From positions 310,001 through 374,000 of the forward strand of contig JARVKI010000023.1 of NCBI GenBank assembly GCA_036674765.1: a stretch of 64,000 nucleotides of DNA, in the 5' to 3' direction. Made by a program: the position numbers and the translations under genes. The DNA comes from Seiridium cupressi (taxonomy: Eukaryota > Ascomycota > Sordariomycetes > Amphisphaeriales > Sporocadaceae). Below are positions 9,196 to 21,364 of the stretch, piece by piece (position 1 is the stretch's first letter; each line of letters starts with the position of its first letter). Under the pieces are notes generated by a model. It saw only the letters and a list, made by a program, of their open reading frames with translations, was not told where the DNA came from and ran no database searches.

Positions 9196-11328
9196 TAACA
9201 CATAGCAGGCTGCTTTCGTGCCACACCTGCAATAGCTATGTCTCCTACAAACCATGAACTATCTGATTCCAATAAATTGATATTGCAACTGCCCTAGTTT
9301 GTTTTGAACTGCTTGGACCTTTGGCGAACCCCTTGTAGGTATGCTTGAGACTTGGTAAGATCACTAAAAGAAATCACTGCAAGACGATTGGCACCAACTG
9401 CCCAAATCAAACAGCTCATTGGAGCAGGGGAAAGTCAAGTCTTGAAGCCTAGAGGGTGGGGCATCTGGGTTACCCATTTTCTGAATGGAGTCAGTATCCT
9501 GACGATGAGAGTGATCTGGAATATTTTCTGGCTCTGATCTGACAGCTAGGTGACAAGAGTACTCATAGGAACTAGAAGAATAACGGAGCGTCTGGCCCGT
9601 CTTGACCCAACCCGTAGTCATCTGGGCGTTGATGAAACTGCAGGATAAGTATCGTGTTTTGCAAGCTTTTCCCATGGCCGAGAGATGATGGAGACGGTCA
9701 GCCCCTGTAGCACTTAGATACTGTTGCCGGTTTCAGGCAGAAGTATTCTGACTGTAGAATTAGAGGAAAAGCGCCAGCCCTCGGCTGGATTATTCCATCC
9801 GGGTTCTCTGATACGCAAATGTTCCTCTAAAAGAAAGGGAATCGAGGAAGTGCTCGAGCCCCTCAATCAATAATGGTACCACGTGCTTTCTCTCTTCTAT
9901 GGATCAAGAGTTTCTTTCCAGAAGCAGCACCACGACAATACCAACAATATTCCCATCACAAGTTCTTCACAACGACTACCGAAAGGAGATCCACATCAAT
10001 GAGGTTCTAAAGGCTCGAGAGAAGGAGTAAGAGGGAGATCCTCTTGTTGGCAGTGCGATGCCCCTGGCTGCAGTCCGTTAAGTTTCACCAAGAAGGTTTC
10101 CGCAACATGTAACTAAAAGTCAGGCTGTAGGAGCTGTTGTTCATCAATACATGACCCTTGACATAAACCTTGCTGCTTGCTTTTGCAACGTGATTATCGC
10201 TGAAAATAACCACCAAGCAATAATATGGCCATGCTCCATGGGGGTTGGCAGTATGCATGCTGTCTTACATGACTTGCGAGGTCTCAGGCGTTCCCGCTAA
10301 GGGAATTAATTACATATGGCAACCCAATCGTCTGTCTGCCTTCACATCCACTGCAGGCAATGAGCATGCTGCTGTTGAACGTACGAAAAATAGGCAATGG
10401 GTGTGGACGGATTCAGCATGTTCTATTGATTGCTTCGTCATCATTGACCCGCCCCTGTTCACGGCAGGAAGGAGTTTCTCCGGCACGGCCACCTGCATGT
10501 CGAAGGCCTAGATGCAGTCGTATTGCCAGATGATGCCACAATGTGGGCGGCCAATCGGAACTGTTGCGACCAGGACGTCGACCCGGGTGGGATCGCAGTA
10601 TGTACATAGACTGGCGTGAACCGTAGCGATCTCACGTGGAAGGGGGGGGGGGGCCGAATCAAGAAGCAGATCACCAACGTTATCCGCGGGGAGATCTACG
10701 GGGCCCATCCCTTCTTCCAAAGTTTGTATTCATCTGATCTGCTTCTTTCAGCGCATGTCGGCAGTGTCTCAAAGTTCTCGTCTGCCTTACAAGCGAGCAG
10801 TACTTTACTGCAGACCTTCCGATTGCAGAAGGTGGCCATGCCGATCGTTGCCCAGCACTCAGCACTGTCCCCTTTTTCCACGCTTGTTCTGCAAAGCAAG
10901 ATGCCAAGCGCGGGGCAATTGATCCAGGTATCGCGGCTCGCTAAAGCGTTCAAAATGGCATGAGTGGCCAGCGCCCTCAGCGGGCGTCGGCACACAAGTC
11001 TCTTTTCCAGGCTGGGCTGTGCCTCGCCGGCGTACTGCGTTAGTCTGTATCCTCCCCTGCCTCTCCTTGTCGCCAAGTCTGCTCCCCTTGCACCAGGGCG
11101 CCATCTTCGCCGTGGCTGTGGGTCCTCGTGATTGGCACCATGTCGCTTTGCTTGCTAGTGTAAATTACCCGTGGACCAGGAAAGGCGCGACCCATTGGGA
11201 AAGGATACAAAGCTGCGAGCGCCGCTGTCGAGGGAGATGATGATGTTCCCCCCGTGCTTCTGCGACGATCAGCGCCCATCAATTGGACATCCGCGGCTAC
11301 TAGTCTATCTCTCCAGCCCGCCGAAGCC

Positions 11329-13623
11329 ATGAAGACTTCCGCTGCCGCTGGCACTATTGTGCTTGCTGTGGCTAGTGGCCTAGCCGCTGCTCAGAATAGT
11401 ACCACGAGTGCCGTGCCGACTGTGACGGCCACGCCCACGACAGCGGCATGTGCGCTTGTCAGTTCCGCCTGGGCCGCCCAGACCGCCGCGACGGCGACGC
11501 CAACAATTGAGGCGTCCGTTGCCTACGACTGCCTCAACAGTGTGCCTCTCGCCAAGGAGGCTGCGATCAAGTTTATCGACGAGATTGTGCCCTATCTCGA
11601 GTGGCAATCGGACACGGCCTTCAAGAAGAACCCCCCTGCCGATTACTTCTATCCGGGCTATGATTTGTGGGCCGCGCTGTACGATATCAGAGACGGGCTG
11701 GAGGCTGGTGCGTATACAAATGAGTATTCCTGGCAGGCGGATCTGTACAACAATGTCTTTGGTCCAGGACATGACGGTCATTTCGTCGTCTACACAGATC
11801 TGTTGACCACTGTCATTGAATGGGGCAGACAGTTGGCATTGGTCTCAATTAGCGAGGACGGTGTATCCTTGCCTGTCATCAAGGTGTACAGCGATGTCGT
11901 CTCTTCTCCGGAGACTGCCTCCGTCGTCACTCTCATCAATGGCCTGGATGCGGTGACCTATCTCGAGAACTGGGTCTTCCGCGTATCCAGCAACCAGGAC
12001 GCCGACTCGGCCTACAACTCCTTGTTCTTCTCCAAGGCTTACAACCAGTCCGGCACCCAGGGCTATTTCATGCAATCAGGTCGTGTCAGATACGTTTATC
12101 CTGAAGCCGAAACCTCTCTCACTTTCGCAAACGGCACAGAGATCACTTTTTCCAACTTGGGTAGGATAAAGGGCAACTGGGCTGGTGTTACGGACGGACC
12201 CTCGTTCTTCACAAAGTTCGTCTCTGGCGCGATCGGAGTTTCCACCAGCACTGCCACGTCTACTGCGGGGACAACAACTACAACTTCTACTGCTACCGTA
12301 GTTACTACCACCACCGCTACAGCAACTTCGACTGCTTCGCCCGACACTGCGGCTCTGCCTGGCTACCCTGGTGACCCTGTCGTTATCTCATCTGACCAAA
12401 TCGTGTCCGGCTATTTCTTGGACGGCGAGGGCTTCGAGGATGTTGGTGTGCTCGTGATGACTTCGTTCTCCCCTAGTGACCCGCCCGAGTTTCAGAGCAT
12501 AGTGCAGCAATTCTTCGCGGCAGCTGTTGACGCCGGTATCAAGAAGCTTGTTATCGACGTCCAGACCAATGGTGGTGGTTACATCTTCCAAGGCTACGAC
12601 ACTTTCCGACAGCTGTTCCCCGACATCGTGCAGAACGGAACCGGAAGATGGAGACACTCCTCTGGCTTCAACGCTGTAGCTGAAGTTTTCTCAGCAGCTT
12701 GCGACAACTACGATCCACTCACCGCTTCCGAGGATCTGATTTACACCTGCGAAAGCGTCTGGAACTGGCGATATGACCTTGACGTAAACGACAACAACTT
12801 CAAGTCGTTCGACGACAAGTTCGGTCCCGTCACCTTCAATGGCGACAACTACACCGATGTCATGCAATGGAACTTTAGCAACCCCATCGACACTATCAAC
12901 TCCACTTTCGGAATTGGCTACGATGTCACTGGCTACGGCAGCCGCCAGAACTTCACACGCCCCTTTGGTGGCCCAGAGAACATTGTCCTGCTTCTTGATG
13001 GCTACTGCGCCTCCACTTGCACCTTGTTCTCCCAGTTCCTGAAGTGGGACGCAGGCGTGAAATCTATCGCCATGGGAGGACGGCCTACAGCGGGTGCTAT
13101 CCAGGGTGTCGGAGGCGTCAAGGGCTCGCAGTCTTTCTCCTTCTCGTCTATCTACTCGGAAGTCGACCTAGCCCGCGATCAAACCAACGACACCGATCTT
13201 CTCGCCGAATTTGACAGATACCAAGACTACGTCTTCGACCGCGCTCCCACCCTCAGTTTGAACGTTAAGGACGAGATCCTGCCCCAGAATCTCGACGACG
13301 GAACGCCCGCCCAATACGTCACCGAGTATGCAGACTGCCGTCTGTACTGGACCGCGGACATGCACGCAGACATCACCAATCTCTGGAAGGCCGCTGCCGC
13401 GTCTGCTTTCAACGGCTCCCCTTGCGCCTTCGGTGGATTCAACGGAACTGTGGCCACCAGACGCAGCGCTACCACCTCGCGCCCTGCTCCTTTCAACAAG
13501 CCGAGATACACGCTTCCTAAGAAGAGAGAATCGGTCGTGTCCATTGTCAAGAGTCTATTGCCTACCAGGGAGAAGGCTCAGCAATTTATCAAGGCACAGC
13601 AGCACATGGTTGTCATTAATTAA
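11329..13623 (+). CDS. secreted peptidase S41-family protein (CPAF/UstP-like)
   Basis: A single-exon protein of 764 residues. Residues 1-21 form a signal peptide (MKTSAAAGTIVLAVASGLAAA). Residues about 60-295 make an N-terminal domain with SISEDGVSLPVIKVYSD, the PDZ/CPAF-like region of this family. A Thr/Ser linker at about 303-344, almost only Thr, Ser and Ala, should be heavily O-glycosylated. The S41 protease-like domain follows: VLVMTSFSPSDPPEF, IKKLVIDVQTNGGGYIFQGY, and NIVLLLDGYCASTCTLFSQF with the candidate nucleophile Ser562 in CASTC. Many N-glycosylation sequons support secretion. Known relatives include extracellular fungal S41 proteins of uncertain substrate. No secondary-metabolite cluster surrounds this copy. 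Proteolytic activity is probable but not proven by sequence. Confidence 0.88.
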   Translation: MKTSAAAGTIVLAVASGLAAAQNSTTSAVPTVTATPTTAACALVSSAWAAQTAATATPTIEASVAYDCLNSVPLAKEAAIKFIDEIVPYLEWQSDTAFKKNPPADYFYPGYDLWAALYDIRDGLEAGAYTNEYSWQADLYNNVFGPGHDGHFVVYTDLLTTVIEWGRQLALVSISEDGVSLPVIKVYSDVVSSPETASVVTLINGLDAVTYLENWVFRVSSNQDADSAYNSLFFSKAYNQSGTQGYFMQSGRVRYVYPEAETSLTFANGTEITFSNLGRIKGNWAGVTDGPSFFTKFVSGAIGVSTSTATSTAGTTTTTSTATVVTTTTATATSTASPDTAALPGYPGDPVVISSDQIVSGYFLDGEGFEDVGVLVMTSFSPSDPPEFQSIVQQFFAAAVDAGIKKLVIDVQTNGGGYIFQGYDTFRQLFPDIVQNGTGRWRHSSGFNAVAEVFSAACDNYDPLTASEDLIYTCESVWNWRYDLDVNDNNFKSFDDKFGPVTFNGDNYTDVMQWNFSNPIDTINSTFGIGYDVTGYGSRQNFTRPFGGPENIVLLLDGYCASTCTLFSQFLKWDAGVKSIAMGGRPTAGAIQGVGGVKGSQSFSFSSIYSEVDLARDQTNDTDLLAEFDRYQDYVFDRAPTLSLNVKDEILPQNLDDGTPAQYVTEYADCRLYWTADMHADITNLWKAAAASAFNGSPCAFGGFNGTVATRRSATTSRPAPFNKPRYTLPKKRESVVSIVKSLLPTREKAQQFIKAQQHMVVIN

Positions 13624-13773
13624 AGGAATAGAATTAGGATATATAATTAATTATATAATGATCATTAGTATCGATAATACAAACGCAAACCTCTGCGTAC
13701 TTTCTTTGGGTTCAAGCTAAACGCCTCATGCACTTCTAAATTTGGTATCGCTCCTTGATGAATAAACAAGCCC

Positions 13774-15595
13774 TCACAGAGCTAGGAGTTCTTTCTCTTT
13801 CGCCGTATATTCTTCTTTGCCTCCCGAGATTCTGAGGACGGTCTCTTTCGCCAGCTCAGGTTTCTTACCGTGTCCCAGCAGCCGCCACTGCGCACTGCTC
13901 GTGATCTCAAAGTACACCGAACTTAACACGCTCAGCGACTCGAGCGGATGTCCACTCGTGAAGACCTGGCCCAACAGTCTCCCAAATGTTGGGTTCGCGC
14001 CCAGGGGCTTCAGAAGGCTGTCAATGTAAGGCACGTACGTCTCGGTGTTTACGTGTCTCTCCGAGCGCACGAATGTCTTGGCGTGCCATGCCTGCCAATC
14101 CCGGATCTCCTTCAGGAGTGTATCGCCCTTGGGCAGCGAGAACCGCCCGGCGATCGCGCCAACGGCAAAGCGAGCCTGTGCCTCGATGGCGGGCGGCGAC
14201 GGACCGGGCTGCTCGATGTACCCGACAAAGTACAGGTTCTCGTGGCGCGCCGGCACGACGAGCTTGTAGAGATCTGTTTCGAATTCAGGCGTGTCCTCGT
14301 CACTCAGTACGTTGCCCGGCAGATAGGGTCGTTCGCGCTTGTAACCCGTGGCCGAGATCACCACGTCTGCTTCAAGCGTCTCACCATTTGTAAGCAGAAC
14401 GGCTGTCTCTGTGAAGCTCGCGACGTTGGCGCGGTGTACCTTGATCGTCCCCGTACGTACCCGTTCGATGAACTCGCTGCGGATCGTGGAATTTTGCTCC
14501 ACTATAGTAACGGTTTGTCAGCGATTCCCTGTTCAAGTATGCTTGGCGATTAATGGGGCAGTTATGTAAGGCTCATGGTTCAAAACCACATCCGCCCAAT
14601 GAAAGAATAATTGCTTGTAAAAGAGGCCTATAAAAAGGGCACAAGGAGAAAGTTGAAAGTTGCTTACTGAGACCATGTTCTGGTTGTAGTATCTTCGGGT
14701 GACGACCCTGCACCAGATTCAAGAGCTTGGTGTTGAGCCATTGGCCCACGGATGGCGGCAGCCAAGTCTGCGACACGCGGCTATCCCAGGCCTCAATCGG
14801 TTTGCCCAGTACATAGCGCGGTAGAACCCATGTTCCTCGACGCGTAACAAAGTGCACTTCCTTGCAACCGGGGGCAAGCTCGCTGGCTATATCAACAGCA
14901 GCGGACCCGGCGCCGATGATGACGACGCGTTTGCCCTCAAAGCGGCCCGGTGTGCGGTAGTAATGGCTGTGCAGAAACTCCCCCTTGAACGAGTCGCGGC
15001 CCTGGAATTCCGGAATGATAGGGAGCGAATTAATGCCAGTGGCCGAGATCAGGACGTCGTATGTTCTCTCCTCCGGTTGGTGGCCTGCTTGCTGGAATTT
15101 GACCACCCACTTGCCCTCCTCCGTCTGCGCGCAGTCCAGTACCTTGGTCGCCAGACTAATATGTTTGCGCAGACTAAAGTGAGCGGCATAGTCCAAGATG
15201 TACTGGTGCATCTGCCGGTGCGTGAAGTAGTCACCATGCCGGGCCGGGTCAATGGGGAAGTCGCTGAAGCTCGTCGTGTCTCTGCACGAGTTGAGGATCA
15301 CGCCGTCGTACATGGACGACTGCAGCTCGCCCTTTTCGTCCGGGCCGGCCTGATACGCCCATTGCCCGCCAATCTCCGGCCGGCCCTCAAGGACGTCAGC
15401 CTCGATGCCCTCAGCTAGACATTCTTTCAGTGAGACGAGTCCGGATATACCTGTGGTTATGTTAGCGCTCTTGTGCCTTGCGACGAACGTCAAACAGATC
15501 GGCCAAACGCGGGATCTCGAGGTTGACGGGGATCGGAGCTGTGGATTCTTACCGGCGCCAATAATGGCAACTCTCTGCTTCCTCTCAGCAACCAT
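13774..15595 (-). CDS. flavin-containing monooxygenase (class B, FMO/BVMO type)
   Basis: Complement of join 13774-14501, 14668-15450 and 15553-15595, giving 517 residues. Introns are 15552-15451 (102 nt) and 14667-14502 (166 nt, with a CGCTGAC branch site). The start is the ATG at 15595. Exon 1 ends inside the first Rossmann motif, which splicing completes as VAIIGAGISGL (FAD, residues 9-19). Later come ILNSCRDTTSFSDFP, the class B fingerprint FKGEFLHSHYY, the NADPH motif VVIIGAGSAAVDIASE and VISATGYKRERPYLP. Such enzymes use FAD, NADPH and O2 to oxygenate N, S or ketone centres. The sequence cannot decide between N-oxygenation and Baeyer-Villiger activity. It is convergent with the S41 gene (150 bp between stops). 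Confidence 0.9.
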
Positions 15596-17367
15596 GATGT
15601 TGAAATTGTGATTGAGGAGATGCACGGAGTTACTCAAGACATCGAGTCCAAGAGATTTGTGACATCAGCTGTTGCAGGTGCGGAACGTATCGTGTAGCTC
15701 TCGTGTAGCTATTCCTATTTCTCACGTAAGTGATCTGACAGCGGAAAGGAGGATTAGGCTAGCGGCCGCTGGTGGTTAGTGCTCGCCCTGGGATGTTCGA
15801 TGGGGCTTTTAGTGTGGCCCAGGCCTTTGGAATTCAGGGCACAACAGGGGTCCTAATGATCTAGGCTGGCTTATCAAATGCTGCAAAGATCTCAACTCGG
15901 ATCAATTCTAGACTTGACAACTTACTTACAGAAGGGATAACAAGAATGCATTTTGATGGGTACGTACATGTCTGGATATGGCCAGATGCGCCAAGGAGGC
16001 AACGTCCGACCGCCTGCAGGTACTCATTCGTTATCTGATGATAGAAAGGGCGTAAACTGCAGTTCTTGGGTTTGTGCGATTCTGAACATCTCACTTGGTA
16101 TAGGATCCAGGTGTAAAGTTCCGTGAACGATCGACTCCTGTAGTTATTGGAAGGACGTTCTAGGCAGCACGTTTCACATAGGATCATTCTATGACTTCTC
16201 GATGACTTGGAGGTAACAATGAGAAGGCCCGGATTTGTTCAACAACACTCGTCTTGTCGTCCATCTTCGTGTTATGTAGGTCTTTCTGGTGAATATTCGA
16301 ATATGATCTATCAGTATAGCTGACTTCCAACGACTGAGCCTTCTTCGTTGCGTAATAGCCGGATGGCCAGCCATGCACCGTCAAAAACGACCGTGGTGCG
16401 ACAGCGAGAGTTGATGCATTGGCATCGAGGGCACTAGCTTCAACTATTATTAGTCAAAGGTCGACATATTGACCTCAGCAGCACAGCGTCCTGTCGATGA
16501 GGATGTCTTTCTCTTTATGATACCAGCATCGGAGCACGCTTGCTAGGTTCCGACTTTGCGCGACGTCTATTGGACGGGAACAAGGCTAACTAACTGCCAC
16601 ACTATGATTGGCTTCCAGCTCAGTGGAATCATGACGTCTGGGAATACGACCAAACTCAGCTTCTAATGATATGCCCCGGCCTACAAGCTGCGTCGAGGAC
16701 GGAAATGTTTTTGCTATTCGAGGCCAGCATAGATCAAGCAACGAGTGCCATGCCCAGAAAACCTGCCAGGTGGGATTCTATCGGTGACATGGTCCACCTT
16801 CGTGCTTTGAGGATCGTGAAGCACGGTGCTGAGTAGCCAGAGTTTTTATAATCCATGTGATAGACAGTGGCTTGAGAATCGCCATTTGCCAAACTTCCAA
16901 GGTCTTGCTGATATCGTCGGAAATGTCCTACTCGAAAGCGGATGGTGTTTAAACGAATCTCTTATCGCAGGCTCGGGTACCGGACCGAGGCCAACACTAA
17001 GAGGCTGTTAGTGCTGAAACTGTGAACTGGCATGTCCGTGGACCCAGCGGAAATTGAAGTCAAGGATATCCACGATGCCGACTTCGGTCTAGGCTTGATG
17101 ATGAAATTGATCCGGCGCAATTTTATTCTCTGTTTTCACTCAATGAGTGCCGACCGCCGGAGGTGTTTAAAGACTTGAGGGATCCCTTGCCGGAAACCGC
17201 TGTGCGACTCATCAGGGGTTATAAGTGGGATGCTCCAGTGAAAAATAAAAGCCCACCGGTATCAAGAGTCGCGATTGTATATCACATTCAGTGAGCAACA
17301 GTATACGAAAAGCTACCACTTAAAACCACAATTCACGCAGGCGCATACAACGGCTGCATCAACAACC
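15596..17367. other. intergenic; possible degraded coding traces
   Basis: 1.8 kb. No intact gene was found. Around 17060-17285 a plus-strand frame of about 75 codons without an ATG has protein-like composition (FYSLFSLNECRPPEVF) and ends in a stop inside the promoter of the DUF1275 gene. Short minus-strand frames at 15861-16384 lack motifs. This may be a gene remnant or chance. Confidence 0.35.
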
Positions 17368-18234
17368 ATGGCTCCGGAGCCCATTCTACCGACGTCTAAC
17401 GACACGTCTACCACGGCCTCGGTCCACTCAGCAACACCGAACCAAACAAGTACCAAATCCTCTTTTCTGGCACGAGCCCGCCTCCGCGAAGATGTCAGTC
17501 TCCACTACGCCGACATCCCCGTGTGCCTATGCAGTCTTGTGTCCGGCCTTTGCGACAGCGTTGCATTCAACGCCTCCTCAGTGTTCGTGTCGATGCAGAC
17601 GGGCAACACGGTGTTCTTGGCGCTCGGCACCGCAGGCCTCCCGGCAAACGTGCCCATGCTCTGGCTGAAGGCGTTGTGCTCCATTGGTGCTTTCATGGCG
17701 GGTGTTTCTGTCTTCGGCCAGTCGCGCAACTTCCGTCCCATGTCCAAGGGGACGCTCGCCGCCAACTTCTTGATGCAGAGTATCATGATCTTCGTCGCTG
17801 CGGCCCTTGCCCAGGGTGGTGTGGTCCCTGCCTTTGGTTTATTGAGCGCCGCCGAGAGCTTGGCAAGAGAGGAGAGGGCAGACCTGAAGGCGTTGGGACC
17901 GATTATACTGCTCGCCTTCCAGTTTGGAGGTCAGATATGCACCAGTCGTATCCTGGGTTTCAATGAAGTGCCCACGAATGTGCTGACTAGTGTATACTGC
18001 GATCTGTTTAACGATCCCAAGTTGTTCGCCCCGTGGAAAGCAAACCCTAAGAGGAACCGTAGGGCATCGGCTGTGCTGCTAATGTTGATTGGTGCCATTG
18101 CCGGAGGCTGGCTGGCGAGGAGCAACGCGGGTATGAGCACGGCTCTCTGGATTGCAGGTGCCGTCAAGTTCGTCATCGCAATCGCCTGGGTCTTTTGGAA
18201 GCCGAAGGAGGTCAAGGTCGCCGAGAAGAAGTGA
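17368..18234 (+). CDS. DUF1275 (YoaK-like) integral membrane protein
   Basis: A single-exon protein of 288 residues. After a Ser/Thr-rich N-terminus of about 45 residues come about six hydrophobic segments. The DUF1275 hallmark sits near residues 60-85: LVSGLCDSVAFN followed by SMQTGNTVFLALG. Later segments include AANFLMQSIMIFVAAALA, ICTSRILGFNEVPTNVLTSVY and AVLLMLIGAIAGGWLA. The family is widespread in bacteria and fungi and its transported substrate is not established. The start at 17368 (ACAACCATGGC) is preferred over upstream in-frame codons because it begins the usual short polar leader. A small C-terminal Lys/Glu tail is cytosolic-looking. The family call is firm; the function is unknown. 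Confidence 0.9.
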   Translation: MAPEPILPTSNDTSTTASVHSATPNQTSTKSSFLARARLREDVSLHYADIPVCLCSLVSGLCDSVAFNASSVFVSMQTGNTVFLALGTAGLPANVPMLWLKALCSIGAFMAGVSVFGQSRNFRPMSKGTLAANFLMQSIMIFVAAALAQGGVVPAFGLLSAAESLAREERADLKALGPIILLAFQFGGQICTSRILGFNEVPTNVLTSVYCDLFNDPKLFAPWKANPKRNRRASAVLLMLIGAIAGGWLARSNAGMSTALWIAGAVKFVIAIAWVFWKPKEVKVAEKK

Positions 18235-18481
18235 GTTGATAGATCCAGTGGTTTTGCGAGTACCTATACCCCGATGTGTCAATAATCGTCACATCAACAC
18301 ATTATAGAGATAGAGTCATAAAGATAGACCTAGACAGGCATGGGCAGATGTAGAGGTGTGCCATATAGCATCAGCCGTTCATATTGGCATACTACCTAGA
18401 GATAGACCTGGACACCACAATTTCTTCTGAACATGGAATTAATCCTGCTACTTTTCCCTTTCAAGCTTAACATCTTATTTC

Positions 18482-20148
18482 TTAGTAGACGTAGCGGAAG
18501 TTGGGGTTCTCGCGATCCGTTAGATCCTCGAAAGCGTGGACCATATCCGCATCGTGGGCTTCCTGTATACCGGCACTGGCCAGCTCATCCTTCTTCTTGT
18601 TCTGATGCTTCAGGTGCCATCTAAAGAAGATGATGATGAATACAAGCAAAACATAGCAGCCGATATGGACAGCAAAGGCAATAAAGTACCGAGGCGCATC
18701 CCGGTCTAGGAAGACCTGAGGGCCGATGGCGTTACCAACAGCCCAAAAGATAAAGTTCAAGGCCACGACTACAGATTTTTTGGTTTGTCCAGCAACGTTG
18801 CGGGACATCATCGAGAGACCCAGCGTCTGGGCAGACCAGAAGGAGAGGGTGATGTAGTAGGATATGAGCAGCCCGACGTGCTGAGCCAACGTTTCACTAG
18901 GCAAGGCCATGAGAATGGCAGTTCCCACAAAGGACGGGGCGACGAATCCCAGCATAGTTAGCAAGTTCTGGTTGAACTTCTTGACCAACCAGACGGATCC
19001 AAGCAAAACGATGATGATGTAGGCACCCAGGACCATTGCCAGAAGCTGAGTCTGCAGGAGAGTAAACCCAAAGCTCTTGATGATAATAGCCGAGAAGGAA
19101 CCCAGACCACTTGTGGGGAGTGTAGTGCAGAATTGAATGCCGGCGTAGCACCAGGTTTGCGGGTCCGTCAGAGCCTCGTAAACCTGGTATTTCTTGAACT
19201 CCCGGTTCTGGATACCGGTTTGGTTGGACCGGACACGTTCAACCATGAGGCGTTTGTCCGTCTCGGAGAAGCACTTGGCGCGCATGATTGAGTCGGGCAT
19301 CCACCAGCCGACAAAAGCGCCGAAGATGACGGAAATCACACCGTACACCAGGAATAGCCACTGCCAGCTCTTGAGGGGACCCGAAGTGATGAGAGAAAAG
19401 CAGAAGGCGAGCAATCCACCGATGATCTGCTGAACTCCGTTCATCATGTACCAGTATGTGACTCTAGCTGCCTGTTCCTCTCTCTTGTACCAAATCGAGG
19501 ACAGAATGACAAAGGCAGGTTGACAAGCAGACTCGAAAAGGCCGAGCAAAGTTCGAACCGTGACCAAACCGGTGAAGTTGTGGCAAGCTGAATGGCAGGC
19601 CAAGATGGCACCCCAAGCCATGACTGAAAAACTCAAGTACTTGGCCACCGGAACTCTTGCGATGATATAGTTCTAGGAACAGAAGTTAGCGAGCCCCACG
19701 CGAGTGATGGGATCCATGATTGACTAACCTGAGGATATTCGACAATCAAGATGGTGATGTAAATACAGGTCGTCAGCCATGAGTATTCTTGGCCGACCAA
19801 AGCTGCGTCGTCCTTGATACCCATGATGGAGGCGAACGTCATTGTACCCTTGTCGAGAGCTTGAAGCAGATATATGACAATCATCACAATCAATACGCGC
19901 CTGTCGATCATTCTACGCAGTCTCGTGTTCTCCTCGGGGGAGATCTCAATGACTGTGTCGCCGGCATATTGCGCCAGCTCCTTGTCGATCTTGCTGTAGT
20001 TGGCGTGGCCTGTCTTCTCCAGCTCGTCGACGTGAGGTTCGGCATCGTGGGACTTCCTTGTGGAGTGGAAAGACTTCTTGATTTCGCTGATTGTTGGCGG
20101 TGGGACGGGCTGGACCACATCTGGGTCTGGTGCTTCCAAGGTCGACAT
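18482..20148 (-). CDS. MFS transporter, Dal5-like anion:cation symporter family
   Basis: Complement of join 18482-19672 and 19729-20148, giving 536 residues. The 56-nt intron (19728-19673) joins EYPQ to NYIIARVPVAKYL, a continuity typical of this family. A polar N-terminus of about 85 residues precedes 12 predicted membrane segments. Dal5-family features include YLLQALDKGTMTFASIMGIKDDAALVGQ, WGAILACHSACHNF, LLGLFESACQPAF, and the large central loop with RLMVERVRSNQTGIQNREFKKYQVYEALTDPQTW. Fungal members import allantoate, nicotinate, pantothenate or small organic and sugar acids. The gene is divergent from the GH105 gene, with a shared 1.2-kb promoter region. That suggests uptake of uronic-acid products of pectin breakdown, but the substrate is inferred from neighbourhood only. 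Confidence 0.92.
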
Positions 20149-21364
20149 TTTGATCTTGCTGATGATGTCAAATCACCAAGAACGAATAGAATTGCAGCAA
20201 CGGAAAACGATTCAGAAGAACCGGCCCTAAAATCTCGGCAGGACAAGACGGTGCGAGTGAACAGAGTTGGGGATGGGTTACATCTTTTATCCCCCCATCA
20301 TCTTACCCCAGGGCAGATCCCAACCCCATGGGCAAAGAAACAACCCTCCTCCATTGCAATGCATCCGAGTCAGCAGAGCTTCCCGGTCCATCGGTACCAT
20401 CGAGCCGTGTAGAGGTTAGCATCGCTTCCAACGGCCCAATTATGCACGAGTTGGAGTACAGCCTGGGGTAGGTCTTGCATGGATTCGGCATGGCTGCCCG
20501 CGTTTTGTTGACTACGGCAAGGCAAGGATATGGTTGGACAACGGAGTCAAAAGGCAAGGCCCTTGATCCTGACTCACGAACCATAAATCCGGGGTCAATT
20601 TTGTACAAGGCGTAAGTTAGCGGCAAGTTAGGGGGCGTTTACGGTAAGGTAAAAACACTGAACGGGTATCAATGGACCGAGAATCTGGGGTCTGGGGAAC
20701 AAATGAGGAGGCCAGGAAACAAGGACCCCGCATCGCAACATGCCCCAATTTCGACTATTTTGGATATGGATCCTCGATGCAGGGTTCGACGTGAAGGCCG
20801 CGTCGTTCGACTTCGTATGCAAGATGCCTAGCACCTCATTGCAGTGCAGCCCCCGGTGGATGTTCCCGAATGCCAATGAAGGGCCGCACCACTCGCTATT
20901 GTGAGCCTGAGCAGCCATAGTAACAGTGAGGCAAGTCCAAGAAAGCTTCACTCCATCAAGTCGTGCTACTTCCCCACAGATGCGAGTGGCCAAGGCTGAA
21001 CTACATACGGTGCATGCCCCCATGCCCCCGTGGATAGCACGATTCGGGCGGTCGATGCCCCGAAGTCGCCGTCTTGAAGTGGTTGGGGGTTTCTCCACCA
21101 AACAGGATTCGACGTTCTCAGTGGAGCTCCCAAATGAGGGCTTTCCCTTTTATGTCGAGCGGCTTGCTGTCATCGTGCCATATTCAATTATGCTGCCGTT
21201 GGATTGCTGATATAATCTCGTCAGCCACGTGAGGTCCTCGCTTACACACTGTCATTCTTACCCCTGCGCTACAACCTCCTTTTCCCCGAAGCTTTTGTCT
21301 AGGCCACCGTTGGCCTATCATCTTACACACTCTGAGGTTATACCTCCGAGCCAACCCAGCAAAG
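20149..21364. promoter_or_regulatory. shared divergent promoter region of MFS carrier and GH105 gene
   Basis: 1.2 kb between two head-to-head ATGs. No coding frame was supported. Sequence shortly before each ATG is pyrimidine-rich (for example CTACAACCTCCTTTTCCCC near 21270), as is common at fungal transcription starts. Specific operator sites cannot be assigned without comparison to relatives. Confidence 0.5.

Larger units (their letters stand above)
8681..11328. other. intergenic, 2.6 kb with simple repeats
   Basis: Contains the two tandem repeats listed separately and a run of 12 G at 10642-10653. Short open frames on both strands between 10.2 and 11.2 kb overlap each other and show no protein motif. 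A 43-codon frame at 9899-10030 is too short to support. Confidence 0.5.

Noticed and set aside
13948..14553. Plus-strand frame of about 200 codons
   Set aside because: Antisense of the last exon of the flavin monooxygenase; no motif of its own.
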